From Plutella xylostella (taxonomy: Eukaryota; Arthropoda; Insecta; Lepidoptera; Plutellidae), in the NCBI RefSeq assembly GCF_932276165.1, contig NC_063984.1, positions 9,369,501 to 9,433,500 of the forward strand: a stretch of 64,000 bases of DNA, written 5' to 3'. This document shows, in pieces, positions 39,001 through 49,789 of this stretch; position 1 is the stretch's first letter, and every line of letters begins with the position of its first letter. The notes under the pieces were generated by a model, which was not told where the DNA came from, made no database searches, and worked only from the letters and a program-made list of their open reading frames with translations. A program made the position numbers and the translations under genes.

Positions 39001-42000
39001 TATCTCATGAACCGCCACACCACTCTACGCTGGGTCTTCCATTGCCAACCACTACTGTTAACCACTGTCTTTGATCTAGCGAGCTGAAGGACTATGTTCG
39101 TCTGTGGTCTCAAGAGCTTATTTATCTCTTTTTTTTTCAGTGTTAAGGTTTATATTTATATATGTGGCGTACTACGCATTCAACAACAACTTGCAGAATT
39201 CTAGTTATATCCATTAAAAAAACCTACTACGCTCTTTTATGTAACACCTACGCGTGAGAAGGGGGATGTTTTTGCGATTCAACCTTGCATTGTAGTTTTG
39301 TGTTCTAGCACAAAGACTTCTAAATCAAACGGATGTATACTTATGCTATTGTATGTTAATAATTTCAGCCGCGGCACACGTCTTCAGTGCAGCCGGAGCG
39401 CGCCGAGCCCCGCAAGGAGCGCGAGCGAGGCGACCCGCCCGCGCCCCGCGACTCGCTACTCTACAACAAACAAGTGAGTAGTAGCTAACATCGCACCGCC
39501 TGCTACGCCCGCTGGCATCGTGGACGCGGCTCTATGCTCGATCAACAGGAGTCTAGTTTGTCAATCTAGGATAGTAAGCTTCGAGGGTACCGTGCCCGTC
39601 ACCCTCAAAGCACTGCATACTCCGGATCTTAACAGTAAAAAATCATTACGGGGCTTCAGTGTGTGTCAGGCAGAGAACAAACAACATCTGGTTTCTAGTC
39701 GTTAGAGACGGCTAACGCTTTTGAGTCTTTTGACCCGAACTATCTGTAGGCCTTGTAGCTAGTCCATTTTTCTGTTTTCGGTTAATGAAATAAGTAATTG
39801 TGATTTTGATAGTTTGACCTACTTATAGTTAAAATAAATGTGTTTTCTGTTATTTTCAGGCGTCACCATTGGACCACAGAGGAGCCAACGTCCAGGAAGA
39901 GTCCAAAGTGAGAAGGCACCCCTACCTTCAACAACTCATCTACCCGCTACTGAATGAGGTATGATTATCACCCATACACCTAAATTTAAATCGTAGGTAT
40001 CCTAGAAGGAAACCTATTTTATTGTTAAAAAAATTGGCAAATTTAATTATTTGTGGTCACCGGTCATCGTTGTAAATTGGGTATACCTACTGAACTCATG
40101 TACAGTCGGCTGCATAAGTAGCTGTACACATTTGTACCTTGTTAAACTCACAAACTGCCTATTCAAACATTGAAAGTTGGTTATATAGGTATTTTGACAA
40201 GGTACAAAAGTGTATAGCTACTTATGCAGCTGACCGTACGTCATGATAGTTCATATAAAGTTATAGCGATGCCGCGATGTTTGCTCGTTTGCTCGACGTA
40301 ATGTGCTCCTGCTATCCTATCCTAAGTTATCCTGTCTGGCGATGTTATGTTGTCAAACGGGCATCTGCCTGTGTTAGCTTCAACCCTAGGTCCACCTTCC
40401 TCACTTACTTACTCCGTTGGCTCAGCGACCCAAAGTGAGTCTTGGCCTCCGATATAAAGGCCGGGACACATAAACACGATATGACGTCGCGTCGTGCCAC
40501 TCTCTCGCTCTCTCCCATTGAACACCTGGTAGTAGAAAGGAGATGTCGTGATAATGTGTCTCGGCCCTAAGAGATCACCAATTCTGACGCCACCTTCCTC
40601 ATCTCACACACAATAACATTACCATTCTCGTCCACAGCTAACCCGCAAGCACGGGCCGGGCAGCGCGGCCGCCATCGAGGAGCTGCGGCGCGCCTTCGAG
40701 CACGCCGAGCGCGGCGCGCCGCACGTCACGCGCGCCTTCGTGCAACAGGTAATACAATACAATAATACACTTTATTTGCACCAAGAACTAAAATTACAAA
40801 AAACAAAACTTTAACATAAAACAGTACAAAGATGCGGCCTTATATGTATAGCAATATCTACCAGACAACCTTTGGATGGAAGAGCATGAGTCTATATGAT
40901 TGTAAGGTAGGTGTAGGTTGTTGAGGTAATATACCTCTATAACTATACTGAGAAGTTATGAGACGGAAATCAGCAGGTGATTGCCAAGCTTCGCTAGGAG
41001 ACGGCACTAGAAGAAGATAACTATATTGCTGGTATAGTTTATTAACCGCATTATTAACTGCTTAAAACATCTCTGGTTTTAAAGTTATGCGACTAAAACC
41101 ACGTTGTGTTTAAGCCTAATTTTAGAGAATGCGAACCTTTACCCAGACACTGTAAAACAAGCACTTACTCACGAGATTTGCAATATTTCTTTGAAAGTAG
41201 AAGTGGAAGATTTTTTTTCGACGTAGACGTAAAATCATTCTATCAGTATGAATGACATGCAGCAGAACACATTTTACTTACGATAGTCGTGTATAGGTAC
41301 GACCGAATCGACAAACAGTTGAAAAATACACTAACGCTAACCATGCTTCAGTGCTGTAACTAACTAACCAACCAACTTCATCAACATTTCAAATTTGCAA
41401 GAATTGCATACATCATCTCCTCAATATATTATATACTCGTATTAAACTTTTTAATAAATTTCCAGGTGGTGCAAAGGGTGGCGTCGCAGTCGCACCAGCC
41501 GTCGACTCCTTCACACCACACCTCGTCCCAACAGTGGATGAGGTAGGTACGGTACGCACACACAACTGTTGTTACTGCACCAAGCTTGGCCTACTATCAC
41601 TTAATCCTTGATCCCGTAAGAGTGGAAGTTTGATCGTTCGAGCAGAGAAATGTAAACGCAAATTACTAGAGTCGCCACCTAGCGATAGAAGAGCTGCACT
41701 AACGGCAGGATTTTAAAAAATGCTTTTTATTGCTCGGACGATTGGGAAACCTCCCACTGGCCCCTCAGTAGTGGGAAATATTGACACTTTATAAATCTCG
41801 GTCTCAATTTATTTCACCATTACTGGTGTTCCTTATTTAAATAAAAGACTGTAACGTTTAGCTTTTCAGCGGGAAAAGGTTTCTTGGTGCTCTTAGAATT
41901 AAATGGTGTTGGTACCCCATCTAAAACTGAAATGAATCCCATAAATATGACAAAAAAGGTGTTGGTAATCCTTTGGTTGTTAGTAATAGAAACCGTTAGA

Positions 42001-42094
42001 CTGTAAAAAAAACGTGTTTCATATACCTACATAGTATGTGAAGTGATACACAATTTTAAACGTATCTTGCATTCTCCACAGGGACCTGTCATAG
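32883..42094 (+). CDS. GckIII: Germinal-centre kinase III (MST3/MST4/STK25-like Ser/Thr kinase), 3' ten coding exons
   Basis: Ste20-family Ser/Thr kinase of the GCK-III group, which phosphorylates substrates from CCM3/PDCD10-containing complexes and controls cell polarity, Golgi and tube morphogenesis (family knowledge). Ten exons joined by canonical GT/AG sites with consistent phase give 443 codons plus stop. Seen in order: TKLWIIMEYL hinge, HRDIKAANVLL catalytic loop, VKLADFG, activation segment KRNTFVGTPFWMAPEVI, SLGITAIELAKGEPPNS, FLIPKNNPP and the end of the kinase fold near LIDRYKKWKAQ. A Pro/Ser/Asp-rich linker follows, then a C-terminal conserved block (IEELRRAFEHAE) like the region that binds CCM3, and a TAG stop. 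The glycine-rich loop and the VAIK lysine are absent because the 5' exon(s) lie left of the window or were not recognised. Exons are GC-rich against AT-rich introns. Convergent with the integrin gene downstream. Confidence 0.95.
33163..33308 (+). pseudogene. Decayed tandem copies of the GckIII catalytic-loop exon end
   Basis: Bases 33163-33224 match the end of the preceding exon at a constant offset of 121 bp and read ANVLLSEMGDVKLVGFV. Relative to the real exon, ttg-ctc, ggt-gga, gat-gac and gtc-gtg are synonymous, but the ADFG segment has become VGFV and the donor GT is gone (cg|gt to cg|tt). A shorter third copy at 33291-33308 reads DVKLAD and then diverges. The copies share the gac-gtg codons, so they are more like each other than like the live exon. 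No intact acceptor is visible for them, so they are probably not used. Confidence 0.8.
35336..35628 (+). CDS. GckIII: GckIII exon: activation segment and C-lobe
   Basis: Acceptor at cattgcag. The first two bases complete the DFG glycine codon. It encodes VAGQLTNTTSKRNTFVGTPF and continues through the APE motif and the C-lobe to LNKDPEN, ending in phase 0 at a GTGAGT donor. The threonine of NTFVGTPF is the family's activation-loop phosphosite (family knowledge). Near-invariant match to MST3/MST4. Confidence 0.97.
35826..35971 (+). CDS. GckIII: GckIII exon: end of kinase fold and acidic linker
   Basis: Acceptor ttttcag. Reads RPTAKELLKFQFIRKAKKNS and then LMDLIDRYKKWKAQRSEESE, passing into a Ser/Glu-rich stretch. 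Ends in phase 2 at a GTAAGT donor. Confidence 0.95.
36792..37061 (+). mobile_element. tRNA-derived SINE, copy 1, with intact target-site duplication
   Basis: The head carries RNA polymerase III box A-like (tggcgtagtggttagtg) and box B (ggttcgattcc) sequences as in a tRNA. It then has a unique body and ends in a (GT)n tail. It is flanked by the 11-base direct repeat aagctacacaa (36781-36791 and 37062-37072). It lies in a GckIII intron and is almost identical to the copy at 63076, so both are young. Confidence 0.9.
37299..37441 (+). CDS. GckIII: GckIII exon: linker with WVMTVRG motif
   Basis: Acceptor cattccag; reads SEDSGRPDGDADEPWVMTVR and ends IHEREHTRRIDHT with a phase-1 GTGAAC donor. It matches the position of the family's WSFTTVR-like segment. 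The last ~45 bases plus the donor are reiterated in decayed form across the following intron. Confidence 0.92.
37441..37945 (+). repeat. Tandem array of decayed exon-end/donor copies in a GckIII intron
   Basis: Starting from the real exon end (from 37396, gacgtcatacac), related blocks recur at about 37567, 37792 and 37892 (all gaggtcat[t/g]aatga), with further partial copies of the donor-proximal part near 37509, 37684 and 37769. Shared landmarks are an (aca)cag|gta-type junction, a block like ttgtcctggta and a block like aataaccgcacca. The copies are diverged and have lost the reading frame, but several keep a plausible 5' splice-site string. Confidence 0.75.
38034..38161 (+). CDS. GckIII: GckIII exon: proline/asparagine-rich linker
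   Basis: Acceptor aattgcag; the first two bases complete an Ala codon. It reads IQVATSPAVAKQNGSVREEA and then a low-complexity PPPLNNN stretch to DKQQ, ending in phase 0 at GTATGC. The linker is poorly conserved across the family, so this exon is placed by splice phase and position. Confidence 0.88.
39369..39473 (+). CDS. GckIII: GckIII exon: charged linker
   Basis: Acceptor aatttcag; 35 codons, rich in Pro, Arg and Glu, ending DSLLYNKQ at a GTGAGT donor. Both ends are phase 0, so it could be skipped without a frame change. GC-rich and in frame with both neighbours. Confidence 0.85.
39860..39958 (+). CDS. GckIII: GckIII exon: start of C-terminal conserved region
   Basis: Acceptor tattttcag; 33 codons ending HPYLQQLIYPLLNE at a GTATGA donor, phase 0 at both ends. 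The hydrophobic LQQLIYPLL helix lies where vertebrate MST3 has its conserved C-terminal helix before the IEELR block. Confidence 0.9.
40103..40236. mobile_element. 134-bp TA-flanked MITE in a GckIII intron
   Basis: The left end cagtcggctgcataagtagc is matched by the inverted right end cggtcagctgcataagtagc, and the next bases (tgtacacatttgtacctt) are also mirrored. TA dinucleotides flank it at 40101 and 40237. No ORF. Probably mobilised by a mariner-type transposase. Confidence 0.8.
40638..40748 (+). CDS. GckIII: GckIII exon: IEELR block of the C-terminal dimerisation region
   Basis: Acceptor tccacag; 37 codons including SAAAIEELRRAFEHAERGAP, ending AFVQQ at a GTAATA donor, phase 0. It matches the conserved helix by which GCK-III kinases pair with CCM3/PDCD10 (family knowledge). 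Confidence 0.93.
40755..41025 (-). repeat. Dispersed repeat, probable truncated retroelement, in a GckIII intron
   Basis: Starts aatacaataatacactttatt, which on the minus strand gives an A/T-rich tail-like end. It contains gagacggaaatcagcaggtg, whose complement recurs at about 53647-53705. The shared block is ~55 bases. No ORF. Confidence 0.45.
41466..41542 (+). CDS. GckIII: GckIII penultimate coding exon
   Basis: Acceptor atttccag; reads VVQRVASQSHQPSTPSHHTS and ends QQWM plus two bases at GTAGGT (phase 2). VVQRV continues the conserved QLVQRLQ helix seen in vertebrate homologues. Confidence 0.9.
42082..42094 (+). CDS. GckIII: GckIII last coding exon (tiny)
   Basis: Acceptor tctccacag, with only 13 coding bases before TAG: it completes an Arg codon and adds Asp-Leu-Ser, so the protein ends WMRDLS. 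The short size makes it less certain, but phase and acceptor fit exactly. The rest of this exon would be 3' UTR. Confidence 0.8.
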
Positions 42095-42622
42095 AGCGGG
42101 CGCTCCGGAGCTTCCACTGAGTCACGATCCCAGCGACATCTACATCTCGAGTTTACGCTTTATGTTTCTTGCGACTGCCCTCCCAAACGTAAACACGGCT
42201 ATGCGCTAAATTTACTACCATCTTAATTGACCCACACAAGTTAAAGACAAAACTATTACTTTCAAAGACTATTTTATTAAAACGCAAGCTTCATCCCAAA
42301 CTGTCATCGGGTCAACTAAGTTGGTGGCGTGCACGAAATATGGGATAGGTTATTTACCCTAACCATAACCAAATTGTTGTGCAAACTATCGATGCGTTTG
42401 ATACAACTGGCACTATGCTGGCACTGCTATTATTTGTGAATGATTTTGCATGCTATCTAGTTAATTATTGTTTTTATTTATTCTTGAATCCTTTAAATTG
42501 TGGTAACATAAATTCTAGCATGCCAGGTATACTGTAATTTATGTTTTTTTTCTATGCATCATTATATGATACGTTGGGAGGCGCGGGCGCAACCGAGTCA
42601 CAAAGTTGCAATGCCATAGTGT

Positions 42623-42628
42623 AATAAA
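42623..42628 (+). promoter_or_regulatory. Candidate poly(A) signal for GckIII (proximal)
   Basis: AATAAA about 530 bases after the stop, followed by further AATAAA-like strings. Confidence 0.4.
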
Positions 42629-43358
42629 TAAATATAAAATTAAGATGGTTATGTCTTATAATATTTTATACGTTCATCATTATGTAAATATCAACTTAGT
42701 TTCCTGTATTAATTGAACGACTTCAAATGAGCATGTAAACGTGTGGCTAAAGTGGGTGCAGTAGTCTCTTTTTCATTTTAATTCGTTAATCAATTTAGAA
42801 ACCTCTTGTGTATTCAACTTTTCCTTGAGGATTTTTCTAGAATATTTTAAATTAAGTATCATTATTGTCTGGAATGATTATGTTTTGAGTATTGATAAAG
42901 TTAAGTCGATTCATTAGCTACACTTCGCCAATGTTTTGCCATAATATTCTAAATTGTATTTGTTTTTTTACTAACTCGGGTCGGTTTGCTAGAGAAGTGT
43001 GATCACGGCGAATTGCTAACATTATTTCTGCGTTAGTATTGTTCGTAACTGAAGTAGAAATGTATTGAAACCTTCGTGTTTAGTGTCATTCCATACAAAA
43101 GACAATATTGTCGGCATTTATAGTTTATTTGATTTTTGAAAATGCAACTTTGTGTTAAAAAGCTGTCCATTAATCTGTTTCCATTATTTGATTCGTAAGT
43201 TTAGAATTTCTAAAGTTAGTTTTAGTTGTGTATTTGAATTACATATTTGGAATATAAATTAGAGCTATTTAGCGTTCAAAACCGTAGCCCTGTTTTGCGA
43301 ACTGATTTCTTTCCTGGGTTTGTGGTGTAAGGTTGGGCGAATAATGGGAGATATCGTG

Positions 43359-43364
43359 AATAAA
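43359..43364 (+). promoter_or_regulatory. Candidate poly(A) signal for GckIII (distal)
   Basis: AATAAA in the context gtgaataaagtat, about 1.27 kb after the stop codon. Confidence 0.35.
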
Positions 43365-43574
43365 GTATTCGACACCAACGACCATTCGGTGTCTGTATTA
43401 AAATAAAACATGCTTAATATGTGACAATATTTAACAATTGGGAGTATATAGAGTATATTATGAAGACTACAAAACAATTATTATTGCTATGTAAAAATGT
43501 AAACCTAATATTAAATGTGTAAATTGTGTAGTATAATAAAAAAGCTATTTTATGAAGTGTTCTTATAAGCGTAT

Positions 43575-43850
43575 GGAGAGTAGATAAAGTCTTTCCAATT
43601 GACTATCTCCGCCGGGCGGGGCGCGGCGCGGGCCTTCACATACAGGGGCTCAAGCAGCCATTGCGGGCCTTGTATAGACCTGAAGGTTACTTTAGCTCTG
43701 TGAAAACGGTATAGAGAACTATCCCAAATATAGTTTTCATAAAGCTGGGGTGGCCCTCCGGCGGGCGACGCGCCGCGCGCTCTCCGCCCGACGCGTGTTT
43801 TGCCTTGAATTTTTGTTTTGCCATGTGAAACGCGCATGGGATATGTTGAT
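43575..43850. repeat. GC-rich dispersed repeat downstream of GckIII
   Basis: Two GC-rich blocks (cgggcggggcgcggcgcggg and ggcgggcgacgcgccgcgcg) flank a stretch with gaaggttactttagctctg and aatatagttttc. A weaker relative of the middle part occurs at about 45670-45785 (caggttactttagcttcac, aatatagttttt). The region is open in two minus-strand frames of 95 and 60 codons, probably because of its CpG content. Confidence 0.45.
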
Positions 43851-44199
43851 TTCGATGACGGAAGATCAAAAATTATTTTTCCACTTTGGTCGTATATTGT
43901 AAAGAAGCGAGTAGTGTTAGAGGTGGGCGATAATTGTTGATTATTGATTAAAATTAGATGTTTGTGGCATTCGATTGTAGTTGGAACGCGTTGTGACGCG
44001 AGGCTCGGCCGACAGGCGACAGTAATGACTTGTTGTTATGGCTCCTCGGTAGCACATGACTGTTCGCAGATCGGTTCAGGATTGTCTTTGGTAAATGGGT
44101 ATTTGTGATCATATTGCATAGTTAATTAAAATAAATCTATATTATTAACATAATATCAAAGTCTGTAACGAAACCGGTAGTTCTCTGTATAGTTTATAG

Positions 44200-44355
44200 A
44201 GTGTCGCATATCACAATTATGTGTTATAGGCCCACGATCCATATAAAGCTTATATCTAGACGACATGCTTTCGATTAAGGAGTTATTATAAATTATAAGC
44301 AGCACTTAAAATACTTATAAATTATTGCCTTGCGTAAAATTGTGATATGCGATAC
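44200..44355. mobile_element. ~155-bp MITE-like inverted repeat
   Basis: tgtcgcatatcacaatta near 44202 is mirrored by aaattgtgatatgcgata at about 44336-44353. The interior is AT-rich and there is no ORF. Confidence 0.6.
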
Positions 44356-44359
44356 CGAG

Positions 44360-44492
44360 TGTGGAGGTTGCGACAGGGAAAAGTTTTCAGAGATGGCGCT
44401 GTGATCGCCCGTAGTAAAGTTTAAAGTATTTTAGCGCTAAAATGAAAACTTTTTCCTGTTTTGACCTTTCTATCACGACCGGCCCTCCACTG
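44360..44492. repeat. Foldback repeat adjoining the 44200 element
   Basis: gtggagg and acagggaaaagttttca on the left are mirrored by tgaaaactttttcctgt and cctccac on the right, flanking a gatggcgctgtgatcgccc core. It may be a separate MITE or part of a composite with the neighbour. Confidence 0.5.
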
Positions 44493-45659
44493 ATGCACCA
44501 AGCAGCGCGTACCATTAGTGTTAATGGTCAATTAATGTTACGGCGTCTGTCATTCTAACACTTATGTAGGAAACAAATTTGACTCTGAAATAAAAGAAGT
44601 TATTTAATTTTGGATCTTGTGGTTTTTCTTGAAATCCTAAAATGTAAGTTTCACTTAATTAAGGGGGGACTTTTCAATAGTCAGATAATTTTACTGTCAT
44701 TTCGATGATAACTGTTCTGCCCAGCCCTCAGGAATAAGAAGGAAATAAAAAAAAAGTAAAATATGATTTTTACACATATTTATTGACTAGCTTAACGTAT
44801 AAAAATGCTACAAAGATATACAAAAGTCTCCTTAGATTAATACTCCACTGTGATGTCTTCTACTTCGTTTGATTTACAATTACTTATTATTCTATGTACA
44901 GTCATGTTCTAACTCAAACAAGAGTTTGTTGTGGTCCAAATAAGGATAAATTACTAATACGGTCAGTGCATATTTACATGAATACCTAATCAATATACTT
45001 ACAATGCTCAATATAACTATAACTATTTGCTGGCAGTCTGATATATTGAATAATAGCTCGTATTCATCGATCAAAAGGATCATTGTAAAATTTCAACAAA
45101 TGTGTTTATAGGTAGATGTATAATACTTAGCTAAACATTACACAGTCATGTTTACTTCGTGATAAGGTTCAGATCGTACTCATTAAAACATTATTATTTT
45201 ATTAATAAACTAACAAAGAAACATTTTTGAAAATAATATCCGCATTGGAATGTTACCACTTACGACATAAGGCTGAGATTACAAAACAAGTTAAGGTTTA
45301 TGGACATAATTAAACTGATGATTTGTAGCCTCGACAAGGGCCTATAATTAATTTACAATCTCGATTTTGAGATTCATGTAGGTAAGAACTACCTTCATTA
45401 TTATTGGAAATAACTAGTTCATCCTTACGATTAGGAACTCTAAAAGAAATATTCGCCACTTGTTACGATAATTACTTATTTTACCTACTTATTAAAATTA
45501 AATATTTTGTTAATATAGACATTTCAACCTTAATTATAATAATCGATCTTATTAACATTATAAAAAATTAAGGAGGCGTAGCGACCTGCGCGTGGCAACC
45601 ACCAAAATATGACCAGTCATCCGTACACCACACGATAGTAGGTACTAGCCCAGTGTCGA

Positions 45660-45800
45660 AGAAGCAGCCACAGGTTACTTTAGCTTCACAAAAAATTATC
45701 GAAAGCCGTCTTGCAATCGGTGTTTAATAGAGCAGCAGAATTCCGTAATATAGTTTTTCGTTAGCTAGAGTGACCTCCAGCCACAGGCCACAGAGTTCCC
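45660..45800. repeat. Diverged relative of the 43575 repeat
   Basis: It shares, in the same order, caggttactttagct, aatatagttttt and a g[t/c]gacctcc / ggccctcc stretch with 43660-43765. Similarity is patchy, so the relationship is tentative. Confidence 0.3.
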
Positions 45801-46411
45801 GTTATAATATAGTGAGCCACCGCCGCCGCCGTGACCGCAAAGTGACGTCCCACTACAAAGTGCCACCCACTCATCCGCGCCTGCCTACATCCCACTTTCA
45901 CCTACCTTTCTCTTATATTGCATATATTCCTTGAAACGTGCAGCGATCTCATCGCCAGCCCATATCGTTAACATCTACCCTCATATCTTGAATGTGCCAT
46001 AAAATCTGTCTGCAACTTTATGTACGCGGCAGCCGCGTCTTAACATCTTCCGCCTTTGTTTGAGAGTTTTATGTTGGTAGTAACTTAGGTCTCATATGTT
46101 ACAATACCTAAGTACATTAGCTACGCATCTTCTAGCCAAGACAATCACATTGTCATTCTGTATGTGGTCGTTTGCAAATGTGCATAAATAAATCTATCTA
46201 CTTGTAGACATTATTTACAAGGAAATCTCTACTATGTGACTCACACACACATTACACCATTCATACATCTCTTTTACTTAACAGGTAATCTTAATTATCA
46301 CAGAATTATTTATATACAGCATTTATACGATAAGGCAACACGATTATCATCACGTTTTGCGACACTGCACTCAGAGTTCCGCTGGCGTCCGGAGCTTGAT
46401 CTGCTTCGAGA

Positions 46412-46549
46412 TCACAAAGCCGATTTGTAAACCAAATCTGTTGTGGTCATTAGTTCATTGAGATCAAACGTCGAGCCGGAAAACCAGAAATGTCGATGTT
46501 CGGAGGCCAGCATCCAGCCCGCTGACGGTGAATCAGCAACAGGTAACAC
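46412..46549 (-). CDS. Candidate terminal exon of an unidentified protein
   Basis: After a long pyrimidine tract and ctag acceptor (minus strand) there are 45 open codons to TGA, with balanced amino-acid use: GWMLASEHRHFWFSGSTFDL and ending LVYKSAL. I do not recognise the family. The same DNA is also open in other frames on both strands, so it could be a piece of a repeat rather than a gene. No partner exon was identified with confidence. Confidence 0.25.
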   Translation of the reverse strand: MLPVADSPSAGWMLASEHRHFWFSGSTFDLNELMTTTDLVYKSAL

Positions 46550-48601
46550 CTAGCGAGAGAAAAAAAGCATTAGTTTAATATTGAGCAGTGTAGTGACTCA
46601 CTACGGTTTTTGTGACGCAGCTTCGTGACTCAACGCAATGCCATCACATAGTAAATAACTTCTCGTGTGTTATGTATTGTATAACCTACCTATACTCTGT
46701 TATTGTTAAATTCGTCATGGCGCTCGACAGAGAACGCTGCATGTGAACGCATCAATATATTGAGCAGTTCAAATTAATCTCCAATTAACCTTGAAGACAA
46801 GCTTTCATTCAGCCCATGTGATTAAGGATCGTTAAATTTTTAAAGCCCCGGCCAAGTTATCTTGATTATGGTCTTATAATAAAACACCTAAGTGTAGGAT
46901 ATTTCGAGTTCAAACGAAACACTCGCTGCCAGACGCCAGTACAAATATTCCCTTTATATTAGACATCCTGTCCATCAAGAGAGGTCGTGCCCCCTTATCG
47001 GCGGGTTGCTGAGAGACTGGAGTGGAACAAGTGTCCAGTGTCTGAGTAAATGACCTGCTGGCATGCAATGTTTGCTCTTAGTATCTAGGTACAGGGCCTA
47101 ACTATGATTAGGTATACGCACAAGGACTATTTTATTAAGTTAAACTAATATTCGGTCTTTTTTTCTCCAGCATGAGTAGATATGGTATTTATTTTAAGTA
47201 CCTACATACTTACTAATCTACTTTTCAGTTAAGCCAATTCATTGGCCTATCTTATTACCTGGGGCTGGTATTCACACCAAGAAATTGCCAAGTTGTAGTA
47301 AAATAATTCGTATAATTATTATTGTAACTACGTAAGATACCGACTTTGCTAATGCTGGTCAGGCGCCTAGATTTAATCTGTATAAGGGTAAGTGCAGTAA
47401 ATTACCACTGTTCGGTGATAATTTGAGATAAGTCTATTCAAATCCCGCTATCAATATGCGCTTAACCGTAAAAGGTGATCGATAAAGTGTAATTACAAAG
47501 TGTAGTAATAACTAAGGCATTGGAGGTTGATAGCAGTTGACTTTTGAATGAGGTGGTAAATGTAAATACCCCGGAACATTGAATCTAGTCTAAAGTCTAG
47601 ATCAATTCTTTGTCAATCAACAATCATTACGTTTATCGAAACCACTAGATACCTACTATTACCTATTGAGGTAGGCCTCTAAGCTCTCTGAGGGGTATAT
47701 AGTGTCTATTTTTTTTTTCGCTTATTGTGCTAAAAGTGTAACGGTTTATCCACCTGGATGGAGTTTTTATATTTTTTGGTCTAAAGGATATTTTTCCGGT
47801 ATATTACAAGAACTAATGCATTTAACATTAGTCACTCTTAGTATTCGGGTCAGCCGATGCCACTGGAGTTCGATGTTTTATTGGAAGTAAGAATTAGTGG
47901 GCCGGTACCGGGTCAAAACGGTGACTAATGTTTGTAAGACACTTTTCCTTGTCGACTGACAAAAATCCCGCCATTGAAGCGGTAAAGAGGTGTGTTATAC
48001 CTAGTAGGATAATAACTGATTCATTAATGTTAGTTGTTCAAGCTGCTGATGTTCCAGTTTAAATAATAATTGGGAGTGCTGTGTACTGAAACAATTAGTT
48101 CAATAAACAGTAAAAATGTTTATAACCGTGATTTTTTGGCGTAGCGAGTGTATTCTATCAATCTCAAAATGTCGTGGATTCCTCGCCTCAAAAGAAAATT
48201 CAATGATCTGGTTAACTAGCATAATATTAACTTATTTCGACAAACCTATAGTGTATGTAAATGTCCTGTAAGTACTAACCTATATTTTACAAGTGTAGAT
48301 AACTAAGATTATTACAAGCTTACGAGTCAACAGCACTCACTAATTGACCACAAGGTAGGTACTTGATCATGGAAACAAGTTCTGCGAATAACTTTAAATA
48401 GAACTGCATGATTGAAACTCCTTTCTTTATGTAGAGTTGTTGAGTCAACTCGGAGTTAAAAGGTTGTGTTTATAAAACATACGAGGTTGATTAAAAATGC
48501 AGCTGTTGTTTAGGTTTAATAAACAACATGATTATGTTTTAAGTACATGTTATTATAAAATGGTAGCAGGTAATGAATTAATAAAAAATAATTTTAAAAA
48601 A

Positions 48602-48621
48602 AACACACACACACACACACC
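48602..48621. repeat. (AC)n microsatellite
   Basis: An uninterrupted run of about nine AC units following a poly-A stretch. Confidence 0.9.
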
Positions 48622-49789
48622 AACTTCATATTACATAGGTTATATTATTATTACTTACGTAAGATATATGTATAACTAGCTATATAGCTAGGAAAGTCCA
48701 TTATCTTATCTAAACATCTTGTACCTACATGCAGACCTAATTCTAAGTAAGTAGGTACTACCGAAAATGCATAGGAGTAAGTAAGTACTTAGGTACTTAC
48801 TTTATTTATTTTAAAAAAACCCCAAAAGCATATCAGAACGTGACATTACAGCCAATAACAATTACTTACGGGGCATGTATTTACGCCGAGTAACAACTGA
48901 ACTTGACGACATAAATCAACAGGCAGAAACTATAAATTGAGCACTTTGTCCAGATTGCACGGTGGCCTTACGCCATGTAGAATATTATTATTCAAAATTA
49001 ATTAATTTGCGTAATTTTTGTGATTAATTGTACACATAGTCTTTAATTCGTGGTTTGTTGGTTGATGAAAGTTTATGATTGTTTTACATGAAAGTGATGA
49101 TAAATTTAATTGATAGTTCTTTTAAATTATATTGTAAGCTAGATCCCTGTACTTTATTTTTGCTGATAAGCGCGAGCGAGGTATGATTTTTACATGTGGT
49201 AAGCTTTCATAGCTTACTTCGGTTTTCACGATAAACCCATGGATATAAAACCGCTTTTTATCTACCTAAATACCTATATATCGGACGGTGAGTATTACAC
49301 GAACCTGTTTTAGGTTCATAGAGAATGATTCGGACATCCGCTACAGTTTGAGCTTGTAAATGAGTTGGTATGATGCGCGCGCGCAGGGTCACGCGGTCAC
49401 ACAAATGAAATGATTACGGCCGTGACAGCTCTATTACACGAACATTCTGCTGTAGAGAGAGACTGCGAAATGCCGACGAAAATTACAGAAGATTAATGGT
49501 TTATCAGCAAAACCTGCAATTTCGTGGATGCTCTACGTTACTTACTTACAGACCTTCAAAATAACCGTAAGTAATCACTTATTGATCAAATACAGTAGGT
49601 AATTTAATTAGGTAGTATCTTAATTGTCCTTAAAGGGAAATTAACTAACTCTGCTCATTAAATTTACGTTGAAAGAGATGACTAGCTTAGCAATAGCATC
49701 AATTATCCTTAGCCTACAAGCGAGGTTGGATGTACCTACCTAAGTACCTCTATGTGTTGATGACTTTAACCGAAACCACTATTATGAAA

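Larger units (their letters stand above)
42095..43364 (+). other. Probable GckIII 3' UTR
   Basis: AT-rich non-coding sequence directly after the stop codon with no convincing ORF. AATAAA hexamers at 42623-42628 and 43359-43364 are the plausible cleavage signals, and another at 44589-44594 is more distal. The true transcript end cannot be set from sequence alone. Confidence 0.5.

Noticed and set aside
43550..43837. 95-codon minus-strand frame
   Set aside because: It lies in a GC-rich repeat with two overlapping open frames and no splice or start context.
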